This document shows, one piece after another, positions 26,699 to 35,400 of a DNA stretch of 60,921 nt (positions within the stretch are counted from its first letter, which is position 1; each line of letters starts with the position of its first letter). A program made the position numbers and the translations under genes. Origin of the DNA: Prevotella sp. (lineage in GTDB: Bacteria > Bacteroidota > Bacteroidia > Bacteroidales > Bacteroidaceae); contig JAFUVB010000109.1 in assembly GCA_017471245.1 (NCBI GenBank), positions 1 to 60,921 on the forward strand, read 5' to 3'. The notes under the pieces are model-generated. The model searched no databases, was not told where the DNA came from, and worked only from the letters and a program-made list of their open reading frames with translations.

Positions 26699-26709
26699 AG
26701 TACGTTATC

Positions 26710-27516
26710 ATGAAAAAGATATATAGTTTAATCGTTTTTGCCGGTTGCTTGTTCGGGTTCGTTGCCTGTGAGCAAGACCTGCCGGTATATGATACGCCAG
26801 AATGTCACCTGAACTTCTTCTACAGCGGAGTGCGTACAACTAAGGATACCGACTCGATACACGCCCTCAGCAGCTATTCTTTTATCTACGGACCCGACGA
26901 TGTGAAGAGTGATACCATCTGGTTTGACGTGGAGACAATGGGTTTCGTCAGCGATGTCGATCGCCCCATACAGCTCGTACAATTGGATACTGTCAACAAT
27001 GCCACACCCGATGTGCATTATGTGTCGTTCAACAATCCTTCTATCGTCGGCAAATATGTGATGCCTGCAGGTAAGGCTCGCACGAGGATTCCTATTGTCG
27101 TGCTTCGCGACCCGTCATTGAAGCAGGGCGACGTAAATCTGCGTTTTACATTTGGCGACAACGGCTATTTCTCTCCAGGCTATCCGGTGCTCGCTGTACG
27201 CAACCTGATTATTTCCGACCTTCTTTCACGTCCCTCTTTGTGGGATTATGCAAATTACACAACCATGAATGGTGTTGAGAGGTATTATGGCGAATACGGT
27301 CGCCGTCTGCATCAATTCTTGATTGACGAGACAGGCGAGAAATGGGATGACGAGTATATCAAGAAGATAGTCGATGGCGACAACGGCTATTTCACCTACC
27401 TGTTTATGAAGCTGGGACAACGTCTCAAAGAGGTGAATGCGGAGCGTCAGGCCCAGGGGCTCGACGTGCTGAGGGAAGAAGATGGCACCCCCGTATTCAT
27501 CTATACCTATTATTAA
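26710..27516 (+). CDS. DUF4843 domain lipoprotein
   Basis: A 268-residue lipoprotein (lipobox FVAC followed by EQD) of the DUF4843 family, which occurs directly after SusD in many sigma/FecR-type loci. The N-terminal part has beta-rich sequence (KSDTIWFDVETMGFVSDVDR, KARTRIPIVVLRD), the C-terminal part is helical (KIVDGDNGYFTYLFMKLGQR). Its molecular role is unknown; position suggests a surface accessory of the transporter. It lies 11 bp after susD. Confidence 0.88.
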   Translation: MKKIYSLIVFAGCLFGFVACEQDLPVYDTPECHLNFFYSGVRTTKDTDSIHALSSYSFIYGPDDVKSDTIWFDVETMGFVSDVDRPIQLVQLDTVNNATPDVHYVSFNNPSIVGKYVMPAGKARTRIPIVVLRDPSLKQGDVNLRFTFGDNGYFSPGYPVLAVRNLIISDLLSRPSLWDYANYTTMNGVERYYGEYGRRLHQFLIDETGEKWDDEYIKKIVDGDNGYFTYLFMKLGQRLKEVNAERQAQGLDVLREEDGTPVFIYTYY

Positions 27517-27562
27517 TAATGTGAGTTGAATCAACAAATTTGGAATTAATCAATAAGAGAAC

Positions 27563-29203
27563 ATGAATAATAAAGATTATAGGAAACAGATAAAGAGGGC
27601 TCTTTTTCGTGGTCATGCCATGGCACCTTCTTTCCTCGTCGTGTTTTTCTTTTCTCTGACGTGCGTTATGACATCTTGCTTCAGCGATGACAGTGAGATA
27701 GGCAGTGAACTGGTTGGAGAGATCAGCGTTGACGGAATTGAGGAATCTTATGTGAAGACAGCCTTTATTGGTGATGTTTTGGAAATCAATCCGATAGTCA
27801 ATACTACCACGAAAGACTTGGAATACGAGTGGCTGTTGATTGACAAGAACACAGGTAAGAAACAGTCTGACGGTACAACGATTGAGCCAACGGTGGTAGG
27901 TACCGACAAGAACCTGAGCTTGAAAATTGATTTGACACCTGGAAGCTATCAGCTCTACTTCAAGGTAAAAGATGCCGCCGATGACTATGGCGTGATCAAG
28001 ACCACCTCATTGTCGGTGCTCACGGAGTTTACCACCGGTTTCTATATCATGAAGGAAACAGCCGACGGCAACACCGACCTTGACATGCTGTCGCTCAACG
28101 ACAACGCCATGAACGATTTGATAACAAAGACTCAAGGGCAGGCGATGAAAGGCAAGCCTTACTCTATGTGGACAAACTACGGGTCATACTACATCAACCC
28201 GGAAGACGACCAGATTGCTTCGCAGAATGCCATCGCATTGTTGACAGAAGACGGTAACGTGAACATCTTGCGTACCACCGACCTCGGCGTCATCTTCGAC
28301 AGGAAGAGCCTCTTCTTCGATGAGAAAGCCGCATCTGAGAAACCAAGGGCATTCCTGATTCACCTGATGTACGGACTGGTGCTGCTCACCAATGAGGGTG
28401 CTTACTATACCGCTAATCCATACGCACAGTTCCCGTCGGCAGCAGGCAGCGGAAAGTTCGGCATGCCTATGAGCAAGTTCTGCAGCTCTAAGTATTATAC
28501 CCGTTGCATGAGAGGCTATTCTTCTTTCTATGTGTGGGATGATGTAAGTCATAGTATCAAATCCGTGAACTATAACTTCACCGCATCGCCTCTCACATTC
28601 ACAGACCATACGGGAGAGGACGTTACCCAGAATCTTGCAGGCTATGAGTGCCTGTCGTGTGGAACCAACTTCATCAGCAACCAGCAAACCGATGAGTTTA
28701 TCCTTGAGAACACCGCAACGGGTGACCGCTATCTGTATCTGATGAATCCACGAATGATGTTTGCTTACCTGAACCGTTATGTGAAGCTGGATCCGAACAG
28801 TCATTTGGGCAAAGCCAGCGTCATGTGCATGAACGGTCTGTCAGGGCGTTATATCTATTGTGTAGACAACAACCAGCTGTATGGTTGCAACTTCGTTGAG
28901 GACGATTTGCCAGAGACACCCATGAACCTGGAAGGTATCGGAAGCGGTGAGACCATCACCTACCTTTCCAACCAGTATTTTAGCCAGGACACCGACGATG
29001 ATTTTGACTATCTCATCGTGGGAACTCAGAGTGGCGGCAACTATCATCTCTATATGTACAAAATGGTGGGAGGTGCTCCCGAAGGCGCTCCGGTGCGCAA
29101 GATGTCAGGCACAGGAACGGTGAAGAGCGTGCGCTTTATGTCTGCAAGCCTTTCCAATGGGCAATTCGGCCGCATGCGTCAGGTGTTCCCAGTTAATGAC
29201 TAA
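27563..29203 (+). CDS. PKD-like family lipoprotein
   Basis: A 546-residue lipoprotein; the signal peptide ends in MTSC followed by FSDD. An N-terminal PKD-like beta-sandwich (TTTKDLEYEWLLIDKNTGK, LTPGSYQLYFKVKDAADDYG) is followed by a repeat-rich part that looks like a beta-propeller (FYIMKETADGNTDLDMLSLN, DDDFDYLIVGTQSGGNYHLY). It belongs with the DUF4843 and SusD proteins as a surface partner; whether it binds peptide or glycan is not shown. Spacing to the next gene is 6 bp. Confidence 0.87.
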   Translation: MNNKDYRKQIKRALFRGHAMAPSFLVVFFFSLTCVMTSCFSDDSEIGSELVGEISVDGIEESYVKTAFIGDVLEINPIVNTTTKDLEYEWLLIDKNTGKKQSDGTTIEPTVVGTDKNLSLKIDLTPGSYQLYFKVKDAADDYGVIKTTSLSVLTEFTTGFYIMKETADGNTDLDMLSLNDNAMNDLITKTQGQAMKGKPYSMWTNYGSYYINPEDDQIASQNAIALLTEDGNVNILRTTDLGVIFDRKSLFFDEKAASEKPRAFLIHLMYGLVLLTNEGAYYTANPYAQFPSAAGSGKFGMPMSKFCSSKYYTRCMRGYSSFYVWDDVSHSIKSVNYNFTASPLTFTDHTGEDVTQNLAGYECLSCGTNFISNQQTDEFILENTATGDRYLYLMNPRMMFAYLNRYVKLDPNSHLGKASVMCMNGLSGRYIYCVDNNQLYGCNFVEDDLPETPMNLEGIGSGETITYLSNQYFSQDTDDDFDYLIVGTQSGGNYHLYMYKMVGGAPEGAPVRKMSGTGTVKSVRFMSASLSNGQFGRMRQVFPVND

Positions 29204-29209
29204 TCCCCG

Positions 29210-30334
29210 ATGATTATGAAGAGCTATATGAAGAAACTGATGATATCAACAGCAATGGCAGCCATTTGTTCGGTGGCTGCCGTTGCACAGACCAACTTCC
29301 GCGCGATAAGTTACGCCGATGCCATTCAGGCAGCCAAGGCGGAGGGAAAGATGGTGTTCGTAGATTTCTACACCGACTGGTGTGGTCCGTGCAAGATGAT
29401 GGCGCGCGACGTGTTCCCTCAGAAGAAGCTGGGTGATTACATGAACAGTCATTTCGTGAGCATCAAGGTGAATGCGGAAAAGGGTGAAGGCACGTCGCTT
29501 GCCAAACGTTTCGACATTCATGCTTATCCCACATTCGTCATTGTCAACAGCGAAGACAAAGAGGTGAACCGGACATCCGGATCGCGGGAGGCAGAGAGCT
29601 TCATCAGCGAGTTGGAACGAATGGTGAATCCCGAAAAGTCGCCTTTAGCCATCCGTGAGCGCTATCAGGCTGGCGACCGCAGCGCCCAGACGGTGAAAGA
29701 CTATGCCGCCCTTCTGAAGGATGAGGCTATGCGCGACCGCAAGAATGGCGAAGCCAAGCTGAATGACGTGGCGAGACTGGTTCGTGAGTATTTTGACTCG
29801 CTCAGTGAGGGGCAGAAACTCTCGGATGACAATCTCTTCATCTACACAGAATATACCCAGATGCCCGACGAGCCGGCTGCCTTGTTCATGAAGAAGAACC
29901 TGAAGCATTTCGGTGAAGCGGCTCGTCAGGAAATCGAGCAAGCCATTGCCAAGACGTGCGAATATGCCCTCTTCTCTTATTTCACAGGCTATAAACCAGT
30001 GGATGCCGCCGCGTTCAAATTGCTTGGCAACGACATAAAGACGTTCAAGCTGAATGCCGACGGTAAGTATGATGCCGTGCTGTCGTTCATCAATTCCTAT
30101 ATCAAGGATGACAAGGATCAGTATGTCGACTTTTGCCGCAATCATTTCAATGAGCTGAAAGAGGAGCACCGCACCTACATCATGAGCACCTACTCGCGCC
30201 TTTTCGCCGATGCCGGCCAAGATGTCAAGTTGAAGGCTGCACGCTTTGTGCGCGACAATCTCTCAGAACTGCCTTTCAATGCAATCTATGCAGCCGCTCT
30301 GGAAATAGGCAGGTTGGAAGGAAAAGCAAAATAA
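29210..30334 (+). CDS. Exported thioredoxin family protein
   Basis: A 374-residue periplasmic protein. After a signal peptide (about residues 7-27, ending AVAQ) it has a thioredoxin fold with the active site WCGPC (Cys58 and Cys61) and the cis-proline motif AYPTFVIV. The C-terminal 230 residues are helical and of unknown role. It would reduce or rearrange disulfide bonds in the periplasm. The start may be 29210, 29216 or 29228. It is inside the susCD transcript, so its target is likely the imported substrate or one of the surface lipoproteins. Confidence 0.87.
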   Translation: MIMKSYMKKLMISTAMAAICSVAAVAQTNFRAISYADAIQAAKAEGKMVFVDFYTDWCGPCKMMARDVFPQKKLGDYMNSHFVSIKVNAEKGEGTSLAKRFDIHAYPTFVIVNSEDKEVNRTSGSREAESFISELERMVNPEKSPLAIRERYQAGDRSAQTVKDYAALLKDEAMRDRKNGEAKLNDVARLVREYFDSLSEGQKLSDDNLFIYTEYTQMPDEPAALFMKKNLKHFGEAARQEIEQAIAKTCEYALFSYFTGYKPVDAAAFKLLGNDIKTFKLNADGKYDAVLSFINSYIKDDKDQYVDFCRNHFNELKEEHRTYIMSTYSRLFADAGQDVKLKAARFVRDNLSELPFNAIYAAALEIGRLEGKAK

Positions 30335-30367
30335 TCATGAATATTGAGATTTAAATCAACGTTGAAA

Positions 30368-31393
30368 ATGAAAAAAACGATTTCTGTCATAGCATTGTTG
30401 CTGTGCGCTGTCTTTGGCTATGCTCAAGACAATCATTACAGGATATCAGGAACCATCGAAGGACTTGCCGACGGCGAAGTGGTTGAGATTACTCCGTTGA
30501 GCGTCATCACGCAGCCCAGCATTGCTCGGGCAACGGTCACCAACGGGCAGTTCTGCATGGAGGGCAGCGTGGATGAACCCACTGCCGTGCTCCTGCTTAT
30601 CAAAGGCACTTATGCCAGCGCGGGATTCATGATCAACCCCGGCTGCGACATCCGTTTCACGGCAGGTCTGAAAGAAGAAAATAACATCAAGCTGGGAACC
30701 ATCAAGGTGTTCAAGGATGAGAAAGTGGAAAACTCTCCGCTCACCGACCAGCTCAAGGCGTTCATAGCCGAAGCCGGTGGGCGCGGCCATCGCACGCAGG
30801 AGATGTGCGACAGCATGGTGCTGGCTCACAAGGACACTTTCTGGGGTGCTGTGTTGATGGTGTCTCTCTCTCCCGTGCCAATGAGCATCACCAAGGATCA
30901 GTTCAACGTGCTGTCTGAAACTGCCAAGAACTCTGTTCAGGGCAGGGCGATCCACGATTTCCTCTATCCTAAGGAATGGCAGGTGGGCGACACCATCAAG
31001 CCTTTCGAGCTGAAGGATGAAGAGGGGAAGGTGAGCAATATCTTCGACCTGATCAAAGACCATAAATACACGCTGATTGATTTCTGGGCATCGTGGTGCA
31101 TACCATGCCGCAAGGAAATGCAGAACATCAAGAAATACTATGCAGCCTACAAAGACAAAGGATTCAACGTGATCAGCATTTCTGTGGACCGCGACCGCAA
31201 GGCATGGGAGAAAGCAAACGGCGAGGAGCAGGTGCCTTGGCTCAGCTGTCTCGACACGATGGGTGCAGCCGAGATCTATCAGATCTTGTTTGTTCCGGCT
31301 CTTTATATCGTTGATGCGCAGGGGTGCTTGGTTGCCCCGTTGAATCTGCACACGGATAAACTGCGTCAGCACATAGAGCAACTGATGGAGTAG
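30368..31393 (+). CDS. TlpA-like disulfide reductase with DUF4369 domain
   Basis: A 341-residue exported protein. A signal peptide ends at YAQD. A DUF4369 beta domain follows (YRISGTIEGLADGEVVEITP), then a TlpA/AhpC-type thioredoxin domain with FWASWCIPCRKEM (Cys244 and Cys247) and the cis-proline region LFVPALYIVDAQG. This domain pair is common in Bacteroidetes. It is the second thioredoxin-fold product of the operon and the last gene before a palindromic region at 31481-31659. I chose MKKTISV at 30368 because it starts the signal peptide. Confidence 0.9.
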   Translation: MKKTISVIALLLCAVFGYAQDNHYRISGTIEGLADGEVVEITPLSVITQPSIARATVTNGQFCMEGSVDEPTAVLLLIKGTYASAGFMINPGCDIRFTAGLKEENNIKLGTIKVFKDEKVENSPLTDQLKAFIAEAGGRGHRTQEMCDSMVLAHKDTFWGAVLMVSLSPVPMSITKDQFNVLSETAKNSVQGRAIHDFLYPKEWQVGDTIKPFELKDEEGKVSNIFDLIKDHKYTLIDFWASWCIPCRKEMQNIKKYYAAYKDKGFNVISISVDRDRKAWEKANGEEQVPWLSCLDTMGAAEIYQILFVPALYIVDAQGCLVAPLNLHTDKLRQHIEQLME

Positions 31394-31480
31394 TCTCAGT
31401 CGGTGTAGAATGCTGCGCTTGCACTTCGTCTAAAGCGATGGTTTCCTCGCCTGAAAGCGTTGATTTCCTCGTCCGAAGGC

Positions 31481-31659
31481 GGCACTTTTTGAAGGCGAAG
31501 ACAGCACTTCCCGAAAGTAAATCAAATTAATTTGCGCGGTAAATTAATTTGATTTACTTTTCAATTTAACTTGATTTACTCAGCAAATTAAATTGATTTG
31601 CTGAAGCAATGCTGCATTTCGAAATCTCCAAACCGTTGTTTTCGAACATGAAAAGTGCC
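31481..31659. repeat. Palindromic region between converging genes
   Basis: In the 31394-31737 gap, outer inverted arms GGCACTTTTTGAAGGCGAA (31481-31499) and TTCGAACATGAAAAGTGCC (31641-31659) enclose a perfect 18-bp inverted repeat, AGTAAATCAAATTAATTT (31516-31533) and AAATTAATTTGATTTACT (31541-31558), and a second palindrome with arms CAGCAAAT/ATTTGCTG (31581-31603). The layout recalls the four-palindrome elements at 2343 and 46207, but the words differ. It may also end transcription from both sides. Confidence 0.75.
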
Positions 31660-31737
31660 GTTTTCGTGCCTGTAAAGCGTCGATATGGAGCGACAACGGC
31701 ATTGGTTTTAAAATTGAACGGAGGCGACAGGGATAGC

Positions 31738-32628
31738 TTATCCCTGCGTGTTTCCCTTGCGATAGGCGAGGGGAGAGGCTCCCGATTTCTGCTTGAAGAA
31801 GTTGGTGAGTGCCGACTGGTCGCTGAAGTTCAGGCGGTCGGAGATTTCAGCCATGGTCATGTCGGTGGTCTTGAGCAGCATGCATATCTCGTTGTAGAGG
31901 AAGTTGGAGATGTAGCCGTAGACGGTGTTGCCCGACAGTTCCCTCACCACGCGCGAGAGGTAGGTGGGGGAGATGTTCAGCTGGTCGGCGTAGAATTTCA
32001 CCTGCCGCTCCTTGCGGAAGTTGCGGGCTGCGAGGTGGATGAATATCTTGAAGATGTTCTCCTTGTGCTTCAGGTCGTGCGTGGCAACGCTGTCGCCGTA
32101 TACCTGTTCGGCAATGAAGAGCTGGCAGATGTGGATGAGGTGGCGTATCATCTCGTCTTTGTAGACGTGGGGCTGCATGATGGCCTTGTGTATCTGGCGG
32201 AACAGGTCGAGGAATTCTGCCGCCTTGGTTTCGCCGAGGTGGAACACGGGCAGCGAGGAGAACATGTCGAAGGGCAGTGAGCTGCGCAGCCGCTCGTCGA
32301 GGCTGAGCGTGGTGTTGAAGTAGTTGCTGTCGATGAGCAGGTGGAGCGAGGTCACCTCCTGCGAACACTCTTCGAACAGGAGTGTCTGGTGGGGCAGGGT
32401 GACCAGCAGGTCGTGCATGTCGAGGGCAACGCGGTTGCCGCTGACGGTGTATTCTTGCTTGCCGTCGATGACGAGTATGACGGAGAAGAAGCTCAGCATG
32501 AAGGGCTGCTTCCACACGTCGTTCATCACGTTTCGGTCGGTGATGACGCACGCCACCGACGAGCCGTATGTGGCGGGAATGTGTTTTAATTTTGAAAATT
32601 CGGCCAGGTTGTATAGTTGTTGCTGCAT
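31738..32628 (-). CDS. AraC family transcriptional regulator
   Basis: A 296-residue regulator with an N-terminal cupin-like sensory half (VILVIDGKQEYTVSGNRVAL, HDLLVTLPHQTLLFEE) and a C-terminal AraC helix-turn-helix pair (FYADQLNISPTYLSRVVREL, then ISDRLNFSDQSALTNFFKQK). It resembles the AraC protein at 2640-3566 in plan. The start at 32628 (MQQQLYN) fits the promoter at 32664-32695; a longer reading to 32694 would overlap that promoter. It is divergent from the aspartate/asparagine operon and is the natural candidate regulator of it. Confidence 0.9.
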   Translation of the reverse strand: MQQQLYNLAEFSKLKHIPATYGSSVACVITDRNVMNDVWKQPFMLSFFSVILVIDGKQEYTVSGNRVALDMHDLLVTLPHQTLLFEECSQEVTSLHLLIDSNYFNTTLSLDERLRSSLPFDMFSSLPVFHLGETKAAEFLDLFRQIHKAIMQPHVYKDEMIRHLIHICQLFIAEQVYGDSVATHDLKHKENIFKIFIHLAARNFRKERQVKFYADQLNISPTYLSRVVRELSGNTVYGYISNFLYNEICMLLKTTDMTMAEISDRLNFSDQSALTNFFKQKSGASPLAYRKGNTQG

Positions 32629-32663
32629 TTTGTCTCTTAAATATGGTATTTTTGCCGTTTTTG

Positions 32664-32695
32664 CAAAATTACAAATTAGTTTCGTAATTTGCAAA
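32664..32695 (-). promoter_or_regulatory. Consensus promoter of the AraC gene
   Basis: On the minus strand: TTTG (32695-32692), 20-nt spacer, TAATTTTG (32671-32664). It exactly matches the Bacteroidetes consensus. Confidence 0.72.
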
Positions 32696-32737
32696 TAATG
32701 GTCTGTTTTTTATAAAGAGAGTTTGAAAATAATGCCA

Positions 32738-32745
32738 TAATTTTG
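32738..32745 (+). promoter_or_regulatory. Candidate -7 element of the dcu operon
   Basis: TAATTTTG, 32 nt before the ATG at 32778. The -33 position lacks TTTG, which fits a promoter that needs an activator such as the divergent AraC protein. Confidence 0.5.
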
Positions 32746-32777
32746 CAGCCGAAAACAATCTGTAACTGAAAATTCTT

Positions 32778-34124
32778 ATGGCAACAACAATCGTACTTAT
32801 TCAATTGGCCATTGTTCTGGCTTTGATATTCATTGGTGCGCGCGTGGGCGGCATCGGTCTGGGTATCTATGGCATGGTGGGCGTTTTCATCCTTGTGTTC
32901 CTGTTTGGGATGCATCCTGGAAAGATACCTGTCGACGTGATGCTCATCATCGTTTCCGTGATAACGGCTACGGCAGCCCTGCAGGCAGCAGGCGGTCTTG
33001 ACTATTTGGTGGGGCTGGCAGCAAAGTTCCTTCGCAAGCATCCGGATCGCATCACCTATTACGGTCCGCTGACCACGTGGCTGTTCTGTTTGGTGGCAGG
33101 AACGGCTCACACTTCCTATTCGCTATTGCCCATTATCTCGGAGATAGCCAAGAACAGCAAGATTCGCCCGGAGCGCCCGATGACGGTTGCCACGATTGCC
33201 GCCTCATTGGGAATCACCGGCAGCCCCATGTCGGCGGCTACGGCGGCAGTGATCAGCACCGACCTGCTTGGCGGCAAGGGCATTGAGCTGAAGGATATCC
33301 TGCTTGTATGTATCCCGGCATCGCTCATTGCCATTCTCGTTTCCTCGTTTGTACAGAATTTCGTGGGTAAGGAACTGGAGGACGATCCTGAATATCAGCG
33401 TCGGGTGAAGGCGGGGATCATCAATCCCGAAGCCGATGCGAAGGCAATGGAGCAGATGGAGTCGAATCCGAACAAGTATGCCAAGTATTCTGTCTTTGCC
33501 TTCCTCTTAGGAGTGGTGATGGTGGTGGTGTTCGGTTCCGTTCCCTCGCTTCGTCCCTCTTTCGAAGTGAATGGTGTTCGGGAGCAGCTCTCAATGCCTG
33601 AGACGATAGAGATCATCATGATGTCGATAGCAGCCCTTATCCTGATTATTGGTCGTGCCGACGTGAAGAAGGCAGTGAGCGGCAGCATCTTCGGTGCCGG
33701 TATGAATGCCATGGTGAGCATCTTCGGTATTGCATGGATGGGCGACACCTTCTTTAACGGCAACATCGACTTCTTCAAGGAGCACATCGCCGACGTGGTG
33801 ACACAGTATCCGTTCCTCTTCTCTGTAGCCCTGTTCATTATGAGCATCATGCTCTTCTCGCAGGCTGCCACCGTGCGCACGCTCTATCCGCTGGGCATTG
33901 GCTTAGGCATCAGTCCGTTGGCGCTGGTTGCCATGTTCCCTGCCGTGAACGGCTATTTCTTCATCCCTAACTATCCCACGGAGGTGGCTGCCATCAACTT
34001 CGACCGCACGGGAACCACCCGTATCGGCAAGTATGTGCTCAACCATTCTTTCCAGCTGTCGGGGTTCATCACTACGTTTGTGAGCATCGGCGTGGGGTAT
34101 CTGATCATTACGTTCTTGTATTGA
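32778..34124 (+). CDS. dcuB: Anaerobic C4-dicarboxylate transporter (Dcu family)
   Basis: A 448-residue inner-membrane protein with about ten to twelve hydrophobic segments, of the DcuA/DcuB family. Family motifs are VGGIGLGIYGMVGVFILVF at the N-terminus, AGTAHTSYSLLPIISEIA, and ATIAASLGITGSPMSAATAA. It exchanges aspartate or fumarate for succinate during fumarate respiration. Its neighbours (asparaginase, aspartase) argue for aspartate uptake against succinate. The DcuA/DcuB distinction is not secure from sequence alone. Promoter-like TAATTTTG lies at 32738. Confidence 0.9.
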   Translation: MATTIVLIQLAIVLALIFIGARVGGIGLGIYGMVGVFILVFLFGMHPGKIPVDVMLIIVSVITATAALQAAGGLDYLVGLAAKFLRKHPDRITYYGPLTTWLFCLVAGTAHTSYSLLPIISEIAKNSKIRPERPMTVATIAASLGITGSPMSAATAAVISTDLLGGKGIELKDILLVCIPASLIAILVSSFVQNFVGKELEDDPEYQRRVKAGIINPEADAKAMEQMESNPNKYAKYSVFAFLLGVVMVVVFGSVPSLRPSFEVNGVREQLSMPETIEIIMMSIAALILIIGRADVKKAVSGSIFGAGMNAMVSIFGIAWMGDTFFNGNIDFFKEHIADVVTQYPFLFSVALFIMSIMLFSQAATVRTLYPLGIGLGISPLALVAMFPAVNGYFFIPNYPTEVAAINFDRTGTTRIGKYVLNHSFQLSGFITTFVSIGVGYLIITFLY

Positions 34125-34128
34125 TTTA

Positions 34129-34290
34129 GTTGACGAGTTGACAAGTTGACGAGTTGATAGAAAATGGAATATTTAGTGTGAATAATAAACATAGTTATTA
34201 ACCTTGACGAGAGCAAGACTTTGAAATGATTGACAAGCAACTGCCACAACTGGCAGCAACTTGTTAACTTGTCAACTTGTTTACTCGTCA
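34129..34290. repeat. Intergenic inverted repeat before ansB
   Basis: GTTGACGAGTTGACAAGTTG (from 34129) pairs with CAACTTGTTAACTTGTCAAC and following bases near 34257-34290. The word GTTGACAA/GTTGACGA is repeated. It fills most of the dcuB-ansB gap and could form a long stem. Confidence 0.7.
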
Positions 34291-34308
34291 TTTAAAAACA
34301 AAAAAATT

Positions 34309-35358
34309 ATGAAAACTTTGCGTAACATTGTAGTGCTCATGGCACTGTTGGTTTCTGTTAACATCGTGGCAAAGCCCAAAATCCGCATTATTGCCACAGG
34401 TGGTACTATCGCCGGTGTAAGTGCATCGGCTACATCTTCTGCCTATAGCGCAGGACAGGTGGGTGTGCAGACGTTGATCGACGCTGTTCCACAAATGCTT
34501 TACCTTGCCGACATCAGTGGTGAGCAGTTGGTGAACATCGGCTCTCAGGACATGAACGATGAGGTGTGGCTCAAGCTTGCCAAGCGCATCAACGAGCTTC
34601 TTAACAGCGAGGGTTACGACGGCGTGGTGGTTACTCACGGAACTGACACGATGGAAGAGACAGCCTACTTCCTGAGTCTTACGGTGAAGAGCGACAAGCC
34701 AGTGGTGCTCGTGGGATCCATGCGCCCGTCAACAGGCATCAGTGCCGACGGTCCCGGTAACCTCTATGCCGGTGTTGCTGCCGCTGCAAGTCCTGCCTCC
34801 AAAGGTCGTGGCGTGCTCGTTTGCATGAACAACCTGCTGCTCGATGCCAAGGATGTGATAAAGATGCACACTACCGACGTGGCAACATTCCAGAGTGCAA
34901 ACTATGGAAAGGTGGGCTATGTATACAACGGTGAGGCTATCTATAACCGCAGCATTGATAACCTGCACACCACTCGCAGCGAGTTCGACGTAACTGGCCT
35001 GAGCCGTCTGCCCCAGGTGGGTATCGTCTACGGCTATGCCAACTGTTCTCCTCTGCCCATGCAGGCTTTCGTTGATGCCAACTTCGACGGTATCGTGCTT
35101 GCCGGTGTAGGCGACGGCAACTTCTACAAGGACGTGTTCGATGTGGCACTGAAGGCTCGCGAGAAGGGTATTAACATTGTCCGCTCAAGCCGCTGCCCAA
35201 CAGGTCCTACTTGTCTGAACGGTGAGGTGGACGACGAAAAGTATCATTTTGTTGCAGCTCTCACCTTGAATCCTCAGAAGGCCCGCGTGCTGCTGATGCT
35301 TGCCTTGACAAAGACTAACGACTGGCAGCAGATTCAGGAGTACTTCAAGAAATATTGA
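34309..35358 (+). CDS. ansB: L-asparaginase, type II (exported)
   Basis: A 349-residue asparaginase with a signal peptide (MKTLRNIVVLMALLVSVNIV, cleaved before KPK). The two catalytic threonine motifs are ATGGTIAG near residues 29-36 and VVTHGTDTMEETAYFL near residue 106; VGSMRPSTGISADGPGNLY follows. It hydrolyses asparagine to aspartate and ammonia in the periplasm, so the transporter encoded just before can take up the aspartate. The start at 34309 excludes a leader made from the intergenic repeat. Confidence 0.95.
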   Translation: MKTLRNIVVLMALLVSVNIVAKPKIRIIATGGTIAGVSASATSSAYSAGQVGVQTLIDAVPQMLYLADISGEQLVNIGSQDMNDEVWLKLAKRINELLNSEGYDGVVVTHGTDTMEETAYFLSLTVKSDKPVVLVGSMRPSTGISADGPGNLYAGVAAAASPASKGRGVLVCMNNLLLDAKDVIKMHTTDVATFQSANYGKVGYVYNGEAIYNRSIDNLHTTRSEFDVTGLSRLPQVGIVYGYANCSPLPMQAFVDANFDGIVLAGVGDGNFYKDVFDVALKAREKGINIVRSSRCPTGPTCLNGEVDDEKYHFVAALTLNPQKARVLLMLALTKTNDWQQIQEYFKKY

Positions 35359-35400
35359 TTTAGTTCACAGTTCATATTTTATAGTTCATAGTTCACAGTT

